From positions 1 through 64,000 of IMG/VR virus record IMGVR_UViG_3300046794_000311: DNA of 64,000 bases. The stretch is one strand, 5' to 3'. The translations under genes were made by a program, and so were the position numbers. The notes beneath the pieces were generated by a model, which saw only the letters and a list, made by a program, of their open reading frames with translations, did no database searches and was not told the DNA's origin. This stretch comes from a virus. How positions within the stretch are numbered: the stretch's first letter is position 1; each line of letters starts with the position of its first letter. Positions 25,273-33,244 of the stretch are shown piece after piece.

Positions 25273-27366
25273 ATGGCCAGCATAGCGGCCGAGCGCGCCC
25301 GCGAACGCGCCCTGAAGGTAAATGGCACCCGCCCCGGCACCCCCGGCACCCCCGGCACCTTCAAGTCCTGTACCGCCCTCGCACGCATCGTCAAGCGCGT
25401 CGGCGCGTACCTCCGCGTCTCCACCAAGGACCAGATCGTCGGCTACGGCCTCGACGTCCAGCTCAAGGGCATCCAGGACAACATCGACGTCAAGAACACG
25501 ATGGAGGCGCGCAACGGCACCAACATCGTCTGGGAACTCTCCGACGTCTACGAGGACGCAGGCGAGTCCGGCGCCAAGCAGGACCGCCCCGAGATGATGC
25601 GCCTGGAGCGCGACGTACTCGCCAAGAAGATCGACGTCGTCGCCGTCCACAAGTTCGACCGCATCGGTCGCACCGGCCGCGCCTTCTGGCACTGGGTCTG
25701 GGCCCTCGAAGACGCCGGTACCTCGATCATGTCCGTCACCCAGGAGATCGACACCACCACGACCCACGGCGTCACCGCACTCCAGCAGCTCGCGTCCTTC
25801 TCCGAAATGGAATGGCGCACCATCCTGGAGCGCACCCAGAACGGCCTCAACATGAAGGCCGCAGCCGGAGGCTGGACCGGCGGTCCCCCGCCCTTCGGCT
25901 ACTGCATCGAGAACCAGGGCAAGCGCGACTCCAAGCTGGCTCTGCACGCCGAGGAGTGCCGCACCCTCGACATCGCCGCCCAGATGATCGTCGAAGGCGG
26001 ATACACCGTCGACCGCGCCGCGCACATGCTCAACCTCATCGGCCGCCTCACCCGCAAGGGCGTGGAGTGGACCGGATCCAACCTGCGGCACAAGTTCTTC
26101 AACACCGCCCTGGACGGTTTCGTCGTCTACCGAAACACCGACGAGGTAGTCAACAAGCGCCGCAAGCGCGCCACCAAGATGAACCCCGACGGCACCCCCA
26201 AGCACGGCCCGATGATGATCATCGACACCCCGATGGTCTTCGAGATCGACCGGCTCATGTCCATCCGCCACGCCCTCAAGCGAAACGGCTGGAACCTCAC
26301 CGGCCCGTACAAGTACCACCCGCTCAGCACCCGCGTGATCGGTGAATGCGGCGCCCACTACACCGGGGTCTGGGTAAAGGCAGAAGACCGCCGTACCTAC
26401 CGATGCACCGGAAACAAATGCGGGGACTCGGTGATCGACGCCGTGGCGCTCGAAGAGGTCGTATGGGACAGCCTGAAGAACTTCCTCGGCGACAAGGAGA
26501 AGCTGCGCGAGATCGCCAAGGACTGGGTCACCACCGCGCCGGATCACCGCAAGATGTACGAGGCGCGTATTGAAGAACTCACCCGGGAGATCTCGGGCCT
26601 GCGTGAGCTGACCACCACCACGCTGGTGAACCTCGCGAAGGCGGGCGTCGATGCGCTGGCCATCAATTCAGCAGTGGCGAAGCTGAACGAGGAGATCAAC
26701 AACAAGCAGGCGATGCTGGACGACGCCGTGTCAATGCTGTCGGAGGCAGAAGAGGCCGCTACTCGGGCCGAGGATTTCCAGCGTCTGGTGGAGATCGCCA
26801 GCTTCAACCTGGAGCACATCACCGACCGGCAGAAGGCCGAAGTGATGGACCTGCTGGAGATTCAGGTGTCGCTCATGGGGCCGGTTCCGCTGGACGGCCG
26901 TTTCGGGCCGGACTCCGACATTGAGCAGTGGTTCGGGAAGCGCGGCGTTCAGCCGGTCGAGATGACCGATGCGCTGTGGGAGGAGGTCCGTCCTCGGATC
27001 AGCTTCCGGGTCACGAAGAAGAGCCACGATCTGCGGTCGCTGGTGGAGGGTCTGCTCTACAAGGCCCGCACGGGTTGCCCGTGGTCTGAGATGCCGGAGC
27101 ACTTCCCGCCGAAGGAGGCGCTGAGGGCCCGCTGGAGGGCCTGGAAGGACGGGGCGTGGGAGAGCATCGTCGAGCCCCTTCTGGAGCCCGCTCCGCCGCG
27201 TAAGCCGCCTCTGCCGCCCATGAAGGTGACGGGGAACATCGACCCCCGTCTGGTCGAGTTCACGAACGGGCAGGCGACGAGCCAGGTTCCGCACTCTGGT
27301 GGACGAGCGTCCAGGGGTTCGTTCACGTACGTCATCAACCTGGAAAAATGGCGATTGGCCGCCTGA
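25273..27366 (+). CDS. Large serine integrase with C-terminal IS4/5-transposase-like domain
   Basis: 697 residues behind AAAGGAGACTGAACC. Order: basic N-terminal extension with repeated PGTPGTP; resolvase catalytic domain (~43-190, Ser50 in YLRVSTKDQ, KFDRIGRTGR); recombinase domain (~200-330); zinc ribbon (GECGAHYTG ... YRCTGNKCGD, ~355-390); coiled coil (~420-505). At ~563-640 follows a segment like the DUF4096 domain of IS5/IS4 transposases (MTDALWEEVRPRISF, LYKARTGCPWSEMPEHF, RARWRAWKDGAWESI). Would insert phage DNA at attB. The extra domain is not part of phiC31/Bxb1-type integrases as I know them and may add DNA binding. Confidence 0.92.
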   Translation: MASIAAERARERALKVNGTRPGTPGTPGTFKSCTALARIVKRVGAYLRVSTKDQIVGYGLDVQLKGIQDNIDVKNTMEARNGTNIVWELSDVYEDAGESGAKQDRPEMMRLERDVLAKKIDVVAVHKFDRIGRTGRAFWHWVWALEDAGTSIMSVTQEIDTTTTHGVTALQQLASFSEMEWRTILERTQNGLNMKAAAGGWTGGPPPFGYCIENQGKRDSKLALHAEECRTLDIAAQMIVEGGYTVDRAAHMLNLIGRLTRKGVEWTGSNLRHKFFNTALDGFVVYRNTDEVVNKRRKRATKMNPDGTPKHGPMMIIDTPMVFEIDRLMSIRHALKRNGWNLTGPYKYHPLSTRVIGECGAHYTGVWVKAEDRRTYRCTGNKCGDSVIDAVALEEVVWDSLKNFLGDKEKLREIAKDWVTTAPDHRKMYEARIEELTREISGLRELTTTTLVNLAKAGVDALAINSAVAKLNEEINNKQAMLDDAVSMLSEAEEAATRAEDFQRLVEIASFNLEHITDRQKAEVMDLLEIQVSLMGPVPLDGRFGPDSDIEQWFGKRGVQPVEMTDALWEEVRPRISFRVTKKSHDLRSLVEGLLYKARTGCPWSEMPEHFPPKEALRARWRAWKDGAWESIVEPLLEPAPPRKPPLPPMKVTGNIDPRLVEFTNGQATSQVPHSGGRASRGSFTYVINLEKWRLAA

Positions 27367-27380
27367 CCTGCGAAAACAAC

Positions 27381-27415
27381 GAAGGCCCCGACCCGATCAA
27401 GGGTTGGGGCCTTTC
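27381..27415 (+). terminator. Terminator after the serine integrase
   Basis: GAAGGCCCCGACCC and GGGTTGGGGCCTTTC form a G-U-tolerant stem around GATCAA, followed by pyrimidine-rich sequence. Lies between convergent genes. Confidence 0.7.
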
Positions 27416-27676
27416 TCATGCCTCCCGTCGGGAGAGCACATCCAGGACTCCGAGCAGGCTCTGGGCTCCTCGGTGGGCCTCCAGCAGACTCTCCGGCGTG
27501 GCCTGCTTGCGGTAGTCGTCGAGCGTCTTCGCCAGGCCCGAGCCGACACTGTCCGCCCAGTCGAGTACGTCCCCCGTGGGCAGTCGGTCGAGTCGCTTGG
27601 CGACCTTCGCGCGGACCGGGTCCACCTTCTCCTCGCCGCCCCGAAGGGCGCGCTTCACATCAGCCCAAGTGCGCAC
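27416..27676 (-). CDS. Hypothetical helical protein
   Basis: 86 residues from GTG at 27676 (GAGGAGTTCGAGG upstream). Helical and charged (DPVRAKVAKRLDRLPTGDVL, SLLEAHRGAQSLLGVLDVL). Overlaps the small upstream gene. Function not recognised. Confidence 0.5.
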   Translation of the reverse strand: MRTWADVKRALRGGEEKVDPVRAKVAKRLDRLPTGDVLDWADSVGSGLAKTLDDYRKQATPESLLEAHRGAQSLLGVLDVLSRREA

Positions 27677-27774
27677 AGGACCTCGAACTCCTCTTCCGTG
27701 TCGTCAGCCTTCTGGGATACGACCCGGCGGGCCGCTGCCTTCTCGTCGTCGGTGTTCTCAGGTGAGGAGGGCAT
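27655..27774 (-). CDS. Small acidic hypothetical protein
   Basis: 39 residues, MPSSPENTDDEKAAARR ... FEVLCALGLM. It starts ATG at 27774 and overlaps the downstream gene, whose GTG lies inside it, by 22 nt. Short, so existence rests on the tight operon spacing. Confidence 0.45.
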   Translation of the reverse strand: MPSSPENTDDEKAAARRVVSQKADDTEEEFEVLCALGLM

Positions 27775-28063
27775 CGTCGTCCTCCCTGTCGAATCTGTGG
27801 GCGTGGTCGCGGATGTCGTCGGTCGACAGCGCGTTTCCGTATCCCTGGATTGCGGTGTAGAGGGCGTCGCTTTCCGAGCGCCAGGTGTGGCGCCAGCGGC
27901 CGAGGACGATTCCCTTTCCCGGCCATACCTTGATGACGAGGGAATTGGAACGCCGGTAGGGCGGCTCTATCTCGTCGGTGGGCGCGGTATGAAGAAGCGG
28001 CGTATGGGGGCGCAGGTTCACCGCGTGAACGAAGAAGGGCCCCACCCCATGTGTATTCGGCAT
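27758..28063 (-). CDS. Hypothetical protein
   Basis: 101 residues with a central NSLVIKVWPGKGIVLGRW beta segment and a charged C-terminus (HRFDREDDDALLT). Overlaps the next gene by 17 nt. Start codon choice is uncertain: no good ribosome-binding site precedes the ATG. Confidence 0.45.
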   Translation of the reverse strand: MPNTHGVGPFFVHAVNLRPHTPLLHTAPTDEIEPPYRRSNSLVIKVWPGKGIVLGRWRHTWRSESDALYTAIQGYGNALSTDDIRDHAHRFDREDDDALLT

Positions 28064-28102
28064 GGGATGGAGCCTATTCTCCGGGCGGCCGGAAATGGTA
28101 AA

Positions 28103-28552
28103 TCAGTAGTCGCCCGTGGGTTCGTCGAGATCGTGCTCCGGCGCGTAGGAGTAGTTGTTCAGAGTCCGGTTGATTGCGCGGCCGGGGCTCTTCACCCGCT
28201 TGAAGTTCCGCCAGACATTCGGCGGGACGTTGTAGTAGCCGTAGACCTGACCATTCCGGAATCGGACCCGTAGCGTCTGAGAATCCTTGTCGTAACCAGC
28301 GGCAAGAGTTCTCGGGCGCGGCGGATTGATAGAGGGGGTCGGCTGGTATGGGAGGAGATCTCCGTCGTCGCCGTCCTTGGCCAATTGGATGGCGTCGGCG
28401 AGTTCCTGCGACATTACCCGGCGGGATCCTGGCCGGGGTCCTGGGTTGGGGGTTGTGCGGGGCGGCTCGGGCGTGGTCGGCATCGAGAACAGGCTGAGCT
28501 GTTCGAAGTCGTTGCCTCGCTTGTTGGGGCCGCGTGGGCCTCTGCGTGCCAC
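28103..28552 (-). CDS. KTSC domain protein
   Basis: 149 residues from a GTG behind AAGGAGACACA. The first ~80 residues are Pro/Arg-rich. The C-terminal part (AAGYDKDSQTLRVRFRNGQ and YYNVPPNVWRNFKRVKSPG, ~85-140) matches the KTSC family found in phages and plasmids, function poorly known. Neighbours are unrelated small genes. Confidence 0.7.
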   Translation of the reverse strand: MARRGPRGPNKRGNDFEQLSLFSMPTTPEPPRTTPNPGPRPGSRRVMSQELADAIQLAKDGDDGDLLPYQPTPSINPPRPRTLAAGYDKDSQTLRVRFRNGQVYGYYNVPPNVWRNFKRVKSPGRAINRTLNNYSYAPEHDLDEPTGDY

Positions 28553-28570
28553 TGTGTCTCCTTACGCAGC

Positions 28571-28602
28571 AGCCCCTGCCCCGGTGACGGGAAGCAGGGG
28601 CT
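28571..28602 (-). terminator. Terminator
   Basis: AGCCCCTGC (28571-28579) and GCAGGGGCT (28594-28602) form a 9-bp stem just downstream of the gene ending at 28618. Confidence 0.65.
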
Positions 28603-28617
28603 TTGGGGCTGCTTGGA

Positions 28618-29025
28618 TCAGGCCGGGACGTTGTCGACCGTGGAGGCGATGGCCGGGCCGGTGGCGCCGGGAGCGGTCGCCGTGCCTGCGTTGCGGGTGC
28701 CTGCGTAGACGCCCGTGCCGGTGAGTCGGTCGTCGGCCTCCGGGCCGCCGGGGTGCTTCGCGGCCTCCTCGGGGGTGAGGACGACGAGACCGGCGTTGTG
28801 GGTGGCCGGGTCGACACCGATGGCGCGCTGGGCGGCCGGGTCGGGCAACTGGGCCTGGACGAAGACCTGGCCGGGGATGGCGTCGGTGTTCTCGTACTTG
28901 GTGCCGTGCTGGACGGTCCAGCCGAGGTTGGGGTGGTCCCAGTCCGAGGAGCGCCCGGGGACTACCTCGGGGATCGCGGCCGGGGTCTCGCCGACGGGCT
29001 CGGTGTTCTTGGAAGCAGCAGCCAC
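28618..29025 (-). CDS. Hypothetical Ala/Pro-rich protein
   Basis: 135 residues, GTG start behind AGAGGAATCCACA. Contains SSDWDHPNLGWTVQHGTKYE and a C-terminal low-complexity Ala/Gly/Thr tail (RNAGTATAPGATGPAIAST). May be a virion or cell-surface associated protein; unsupported. Confidence 0.5.
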   Translation of the reverse strand: MAAASKNTEPVGETPAAIPEVVPGRSSDWDHPNLGWTVQHGTKYENTDAIPGQVFVQAQLPDPAAQRAIGVDPATHNAGLVVLTPEEAAKHPGGPEADDRLTGTGVYAGTRNAGTATAPGATGPAIASTVDNVPA

Positions 29026-29046
29026 TGTGGATTCCTCTTTCGGTGC

Positions 29047-29178
29047 TTACCGGGTTTGCTGGACGGTCCAGCCCGGTTCCTGCACCGGACCCTCTTCGTC
29101 CTCTTCACGATTATGAGGGCAGTCAGGCCCTGAATAGACATGTTGGCCGTCTACGAATACGCAGCGGGATGTGTACAT
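29047..29178 (-). CDS. Small Cys/His-containing protein
   Basis: 43 residues from ATG at 29178 with TAGGAGACCC upstream. Sequence MYTSRCVFVDGQHVYSG then DCPHNREEDEEG. Cys and His may bind metal. One of many small metal-binding-type peptides in this genome. Function unknown. Confidence 0.5.
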   Translation of the reverse strand: MYTSRCVFVDGQHVYSGPDCPHNREEDEEGPVQEPGWTVQQTR

Positions 29179-29187
29179 GTGGGTCTC

Positions 29188-29376
29188 CTACAGGGAACTG
29201 CCTGCCTCGGTATTCGAGCCTAGCGGCATTCCGGCCGGAGTTTCCCATGGCTGCATTCCGGCGAACTGATCGGCGGATAGGAGTTGCTGCCGAAGGGGTG
29301 CCCCGCCGACGGTGAAGGTGTATCCGCCTGCGTAGGCGTCGCCGGTTGCGGGGATGGGTTCAGGCACCTTGGGCAT
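29188..29376 (-). CDS. Small hypothetical protein
   Basis: 62 residues behind GGAGGAGAGCC. MPKVPEPIPATGDAYAGG and YTFTVGGAPLRQQLLSADQF suggest a small beta protein. Overlaps the upstream gene's end by 17 nt. Function unknown. Confidence 0.5.
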   Translation of the reverse strand: MPKVPEPIPATGDAYAGGYTFTVGGAPLRQQLLSADQFAGMQPWETPAGMPLGSNTEAGSSL

Positions 29377-29560
29377 GGCTCTCCTCCCGGGCCTGGGCGA
29401 AGCCGGTGCGCAGCCGTACGAGGCGCACTCTGGTGATGCGCAGTCGGCTCATGTGCTCGGGGGTTGATCCGACGGCCTTGGACACTTCGTCGATGCAGCG
29501 GTCCACGAGGTCTTCGAGGTCGGAGATGTCGTCTCGTCGTGTCTGGCGCAGCAGGGGCAT
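29360..29560 (-). CDS. Small helical protein
   Basis: 66 residues, MPLLRQTRRDDISDLEDLVD, then Arg-rich helices (RITRVRLVRLRTGF). The ATG at 29560 shares TGATG with the stop of the gene upstream and is preferred over the GTG three bases before it. Function unknown; next to a membrane protein, so could be a partner. Confidence 0.5.
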   Translation of the reverse strand: MPLLRQTRRDDISDLEDLVDRCIDEVSKAVGSTPEHMSRLRITRVRLVRLRTGFAQAREESHAQGA

Positions 29561-29901
29561 CACGGCCTCCTCCGGCGGGGCCGGGGGCCTCCGTCGCTCT
29601 GGAACAGATCCAATACGTCTTCCAGGACGTCGGTGACGGTGGCCTGGGTGGCGACACTGTCCCGGGTGGCCTGGACGAGGTCCTTGGCGGCGGAGACCAT
29701 CTGCTCGGCGAGGGGTACGACCTTCTCGGTCAGGGCGCGGAGGCGCTTGTTCTCTTCGACCTCGCGCCGGTATGCCTTGCCTGAGACGACGATTTCGGTG
29801 ACGAACACGGCGAAGATAAAGGCCGCGATCGGGCCGAGGACCAAGGGGTTGTCGACGGACAGTCCGCCCCCTCCTGATCCCGAAGCGAGAAAAAGAAACA
29901 T
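29560..29901 (-). CDS. Holin-like single-pass membrane protein
   Basis: 113 residues. One membrane helix (~22-42, LVLGPIAAFIFAVFVTEIVV) followed by a charged coiled coil (EENKRLRALTEKVV, DLVQATRDSVATQATVTDVL) and a basic C-terminus. A holin or spanin-like role is possible but it lies 9 kb from the endolysin. The start codon lies inside one arm of a perfect 19-bp inverted repeat (29893-29961), so translation may be hairpin-controlled. Confidence 0.55.
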   Translation of the reverse strand: MFLFLASGSGGGGLSVDNPLVLGPIAAFIFAVFVTEIVVSGKAYRREVEENKRLRALTEKVVPLAEQMVSAAKDLVQATRDSVATQATVTDVLEDVLDLFQSDGGPRPRRRRP

Positions 29902-29961
29902 CCCGGGTACCGTCCGTCGCTTTGGGGGTTGCGACTTTTAATGGTACCCGGGATGTTTCTT
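29893..29961 (-). repeat. Perfect 19-bp inverted repeat over a start codon
   Basis: Arms at 29893-29911 and 29943-29961, separated by 31 nt. The downstream arm on the minus strand contains the ATG at 29901 and is followed by a T-rich run, so it can be read as a terminator or as a hairpin masking initiation of the membrane-protein gene. Confidence 0.75.
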
Positions 29962-29973
29962 GGCCTATTAGGT

Positions 29974-30261
29974 CTAGAGATTAAGTCCCTTCTTCTGGAG
30001 TCGGTTCTTCAGCTTCGTGTAGGCGACGCTAACTGGCGTGAGTCCGCAGATCTCGGGAGTTTGCTTCTCTTTGTCTTCATCGGTCCAGTCCTTCTTCGGC
30101 TTGTCGAGGGGCGGTGGGGTCCACTTGAGGTGGTTGCCTCCGGTGACCTCGATCTCCCAGCCCTGCTTGCGGGCCTTCTTGGCCAGCGCCTCGGTCTCCT
30201 TGTTGGTGCCGAGTTTCCCGCGTGTGCCGCTACCGGCAACTGCCTTGCCCTTGGGGGGCAT
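29974..30261 (-). CDS. HicA-like (YcfA) dsRBD-fold protein
   Basis: 95 residues. ALAKKARKQGWEIEVTGG, then NHLKWTPP, and C-terminal GLTPVSVAYTKLKNRLQKKG, follow the alpha-beta-beta-beta-alpha pattern of HicA mRNA interferases, with His in GGNHLKW at the position of the catalytic His. No HicB-type antitoxin is next to it; such solo HicA-like genes are common in phages. May act on RNA or have lost toxicity. Upstream sits a promoter-like region. Confidence 0.6.
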   Translation of the reverse strand: MPPKGKAVAGSGTRGKLGTNKETEALAKKARKQGWEIEVTGGNHLKWTPPPLDKPKKDWTDEDKEKQTPEICGLTPVSVAYTKLKNRLQKKGLNL

Positions 30262-30486
30262 TGGGTCCTCCTAGGTCGTGTAGTACTTGCTGACGTAGTA
30301 ACTGTATTGGCGTCAGTTACGGCTTCGCAAGCCGAATCACCAAACCGCTTGACGTGGCCTAGGTCACATACCGCCGAGTAAGCCTTGACTCACCGAGCGT
30401 CTAAGCCTCTGTCATATGCACGCATCTCTCGGGGCAGCACAAAGCCCCGCCTGCCAGTGTGGCAAACGGGGCTCGGTGTGACCAGG
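30262..30486. other. Intergenic region with promoter-like and terminator elements
   Basis: Contains TTACGGCTTCGCAAGCCG (about 30321-30338), a member of the ATTACGGC element family, facing the HicA-like gene, and a terminator hairpin AGCCCCG ... CGGGGCT near 30443-30473 after the next gene's stop. No coding frame seen. Confidence 0.5.
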
Positions 30487-30990
30487 TCACGCCCCCTGGA
30501 GGGAGGCCAGTGTCTTCTGGACCAGGTCGGAGTACTCCTGCTGATGGGCGGCGATCAGGGCGGCCGTGGCCAGCTCGGTGGCCTTGGCGAAGCGGGCCTC
30601 CTCCTTGCGGCGGTCACCGATGGCCTTGAAGTGCTCGTAGCTCTCCGGGGAGGCGTAGTACTGGGCGCTGGCCATCAGCCCAGCCGAGGGCACACCGATC
30701 GCGTACCACTCGGGCCCGTTGTAGGCGTGCACCTGGTCATCTACGAGCATCCTGGCCAGCAGCCGCTCGGCGGCCGGTACGTCGATGACCTTCCGGGCGA
30801 AGGTCATCTGCGGGACACGGTAGTTCCACTCCGGCTGGACGGCCTTGGCCACGGCGATGATCAGGTCCGGTCGGCTGGACACTTTCGGGGCGTGGTCGTT
30901 CAGAGCCTCCAGGATCATCTCCTTGGTGACCTCGACCTTCTCAGGCAGGGCATCTCCACCGACGGGGTACCGGCGGGCACGGGTTCCCAT
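30487..30990 (-). CDS. Hypothetical protein
   Basis: 167 residues. Helical: EVTKEMILEALNDHAPKV, RKVIDVPAAERLLARML, and a C-terminal SPESYEHFKAIGDRRKEEAR. Beginning looks like a nucleic-acid or regulatory domain but nothing diagnostic. Followed by a terminator. Confidence 0.55.
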   Translation of the reverse strand: MGTRARRYPVGGDALPEKVEVTKEMILEALNDHAPKVSSRPDLIIAVAKAVQPEWNYRVPQMTFARKVIDVPAAERLLARMLVDDQVHAYNGPEWYAIGVPSAGLMASAQYYASPESYEHFKAIGDRRKEEARFAKATELATAALIAAHQQEYSDLVQKTLASLQGA

Positions 30991-31001
30991 GGTCTACGAC
31001 C

Positions 31002-32141
31002 TCACTTTCCGATGGTGTCGCGGCGCCGGAACGGGTCCTTGCGCTGCGGGTCGACGGGGACGATCTGCGTGGGGGCGTCCACGCCCTCCGGCAGGTCCTC
31101 CAGCTTGGTCCAGTACGGCTCCACCCAGGTGGTCGTCGACTGCGTGCGCTGGCCGGACTTCCCCGGCCCGATCCAGACCGTCTTGAAGTGCCCGGCCCGG
31201 TGCTGGGGGCCGTACTCGACGCCGGAGGGGATGGACAGGCCGTCGCGGTTCACCGCTGCGGCCCGCTGCCGGGCGGTGTGCAACTGCGGACCGACGTACC
31301 AGCCGACGCGGACCCAGAACGGATCACGGTCCTTTGGCTTGCGGCCCTTGCCGGTCTTCTTCTTGCGCGTCTGGACCCACTCCGGGGGCTCCTTGACGTC
31401 CCTGTTGTCGGTGCACAGGTAGGTCAGCACGGAGAACGCCTTCTGGAGGATGGGGCGGAACGTCTTGACGGCCTCGGTCCGGTCTTTCCCGTCGGCGCTA
31501 CCCCCCTGCCACTCCTCGGCGAAGCGGATGGCCTCGTCGGCGGTGAAGGTCTTCCTGTCCATCGGCAGCGGGATGAGGTCGCGGTGGCCCCCGGCGACGA
31601 TCTCCCCGGTGTCCTCGTCGACCACGTCGTAGCAGAAGAGGAGCGCCAGGCCGTCGCGGTCGGGGTCGTTGGAGCTGCACAGTCCCATGCCGGAGAAGCC
31701 GACGATGAAGAAGCACCGCACGTAGCCCTCGGCCAGGCCGCCACGGCCCTTACCTGCGGGCCAGGGGTCGGGGATGACAACCATGGGGTTGATGTGCGGC
31801 AGCCGGTCGAAGAGTTGGCCGGGCACCTTGGACATCTTGGAGCGGTACAGCGCGTCGGCCAGCTCCTCGTGCAGGTCGTAGACGACCCGGCCGTTGCGCT
31901 TCCACAGCTCGCTGACCGCGATCTCCCCCATGAGGTCGCCGACGCGCTCCAGCGTGGCCTGGTCGAACTGGACGCGGTCCTGCTGGTCCCAGCCCGGAGC
32001 GATCCCCCGCATCATCGCGTCGATCCGTCGCGAGATCTTCGGCACGCTTCGCAGCTCTTGCGATGCCTCCGTGAGCTTGTCCACGTGCGCCATGGCCGCC
32101 TTGTGCGCTTCGGCGGCCCTGCGGGTTCTGTCTTGTGCCAT
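31002..32141 (-). CDS. Large hypothetical protein
   Basis: 379 residues from an ATG behind AGGGAGGGACCG. The N-terminal helical part (RTRRAAEAHKAAMAHVDKLT) is followed by alpha/beta segments (VRCFFIVGFSGMGLCSSNDP, HRDLIPLPMD). A Lys-rich loop (KKKTGKGRKPKDRD) and an aromatic C-terminal part (WVEPYWTKLE) follow. No recognised motif. It begins a transcript with a good promoter at 32177-32205. Confidence 0.6.
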   Translation of the reverse strand: MAQDRTRRAAEAHKAAMAHVDKLTEASQELRSVPKISRRIDAMMRGIAPGWDQQDRVQFDQATLERVGDLMGEIAVSELWKRNGRVVYDLHEELADALYRSKMSKVPGQLFDRLPHINPMVVIPDPWPAGKGRGGLAEGYVRCFFIVGFSGMGLCSSNDPDRDGLALLFCYDVVDEDTGEIVAGGHRDLIPLPMDRKTFTADEAIRFAEEWQGGSADGKDRTEAVKTFRPILQKAFSVLTYLCTDNRDVKEPPEWVQTRKKKTGKGRKPKDRDPFWVRVGWYVGPQLHTARQRAAAVNRDGLSIPSGVEYGPQHRAGHFKTVWIGPGKSGQRTQSTTTWVEPYWTKLEDLPEGVDAPTQIVPVDPQRKDPFRRRDTIGK

Positions 32142-32176
32142 CGGTCCCTCCCTGACGTGCAAATCCTACGGGCAGG

Positions 32177-32205
32177 AACCTACCCATCACGTTACGTGTT
32201 GTCAA
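32177..32205 (-). promoter_or_regulatory. Putative strong promoter
   Basis: Minus strand TTGACA (32205-32200), 17-bp spacer containing GTAAC, TAGGTT (32182-32177). Faces the gene starting at 32141. Belongs to a promoter class with GTAAY just after the -35. Confidence 0.65.
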
Positions 32206-32247
32206 GCGGTAACTTGAATCACTTTGACGAAACGGTCCGGGCAGCAC

Positions 32248-32294
32248 GAAGCCCCGGCCACTGCCTCGGGGGAGGGGCAAGGTGCCGGGGCTTC
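32248..32294 (-). terminator. Terminator
   Basis: GAAGCCCCGGC (32248-32258) and GCCGGGGCTTC (32284-32294), 11-bp stem, immediately after the gene ending at 32337. Confidence 0.75.
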
Positions 32295-32336
32295 CTTCCG
32301 TACCGGTCAGCGCTCACGGGGAGGCCGGTACGGGAC

Positions 32337-32627
32337 TTAGACCTGCTCTGCTGGCTCGACCTGTCCAGGGTTGGGGACCAGCAGAGCAGGGGCTTCGGGA
32401 GGACCGTCCTCGTGCCGGACGACCCTGAAGTAGTTCGTGGTGAGCAGCCGGAAGCCGAAGTGGGCTGTACGGCCCGCGTGCTTGAGCGCCCACGTCTGGC
32501 ACTCGTCGTACGGCAGACAGCCGGAGGTCTCAGGGCAGGACGTGCACTCCATCTCCTCCATGTCCCGCTCGGCGCTGGGCTCCGGGAATATCGAGTGGTT
32601 GACGAATCGGTACTGTGCCGTGGTCAC
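32337..32627 (-). CDS. DUF7848-like small host-type protein
   Basis: 96 residues. CTSCPETSGC, ECQTWALKHAGRTAHFGFRL and TTNYFRVV have the Cys/Trp/His layout of the DUF7848 family, widespread in Streptomyces chromosomes next to XRE regulators. Suggests acquisition from a host. Probably zinc-binding and cytosolic. Overlaps the next gene upstream by 4 nt. Confidence 0.7.
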   Translation of the reverse strand: MTTAQYRFVNHSIFPEPSAERDMEEMECTSCPETSGCLPYDECQTWALKHAGRTAHFGFRLLTTNYFRVVRHEDGPPEAPALLVPNPGQVEPAEQV

Positions 32628-32851
32628 AGCTCGCCCCTACTCCGGGCGTTGGCCAGCGCGACACCCTGACTCAGCGTCTCAGCCGTGGTCGGCTTGCGCA
32701 GGTCAGCCTTCGAGGTCCACCACTCCAGGCCACCGGTCGTCTTGCGCAGGGCGCAGTTCGTGGGGCCGATCTCCATGACCTCGGCCACGCAGTCCTTGGT
32801 CTCGTCGTACGCCAGCGTGTGCAGTTCGGGCTCGTACCACGCTTCAGCCAC
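32624..32851 (-). CDS. Small Streptomyces-type protein
   Basis: 75 residues; GPTNCALRKTTGGLEWWTSK and TAETLSQGVALANAR match a family of small Streptomyces proteins found beside XRE/DUF397 loci. Function unknown. Part of a three-gene minus-strand set divergent from the XRE regulator. Confidence 0.6.
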   Translation of the reverse strand: MAEAWYEPELHTLAYDETKDCVAEVMEIGPTNCALRKTTGGLEWWTSKADLRKPTTAETLSQGVALANARSRGEL

Positions 32852-33125
32852 TGACCTTCGCCTCCTCCTTCTCAGCCGCCGCGACCTTTTCGCGCAGCTC
32901 GACCAGCTCGACCAGGCAGGCCGCCAGGTCCTGGGCGACGTCCGGCCGACATCGGCCGAGGTCGACCAACGGGCTGTCCAGGGCGCTGTGCTCCCGGCTG
33001 AGCGAGGGGAGCGTGACGCCCACCGCCGTGAGCCCGTCTTTAAGCGCCTGGACGGCGTCGTTCGTCTCCTTGACAGACCACCTGGTGGGAGGCATCCCCT
33101 GCTTCTTCGCTCTCGTTCCCGCCAT
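32844..33125 (-). CDS. Small helical regulator-associated protein
   Basis: 93 residues from an ATG behind GAAGGAGACGCAG. Helical with C-terminal CLVELVELREKVAAAEKEEA coiled coil. Divergently placed from the XRE gene; the shared intergenic region carries direct repeats. Function unknown. Confidence 0.55.
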   Translation of the reverse strand: MAGTRAKKQGMPPTRWSVKETNDAVQALKDGLTAVGVTLPSLSREHSALDSPLVDLGRCRPDVAQDLAACLVELVELREKVAAAEKEEAKVSG

Positions 33126-33244
33126 CTGCGTCTCCTTCACCCAGGCCACAGCCGTGCCCAACGACTGCGATGCGAACAGCAGTTGGAAAAGGCAGTAACG
33201 ACGTAACCACCCTCCGCTAGTAGCATCCTCTCCATCCGTCTGTC

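Noticed and set aside
29974-30261. Complete HicAB toxin-antitoxin system
   Set aside because: No HicB-like partner next to the HicA-like gene.
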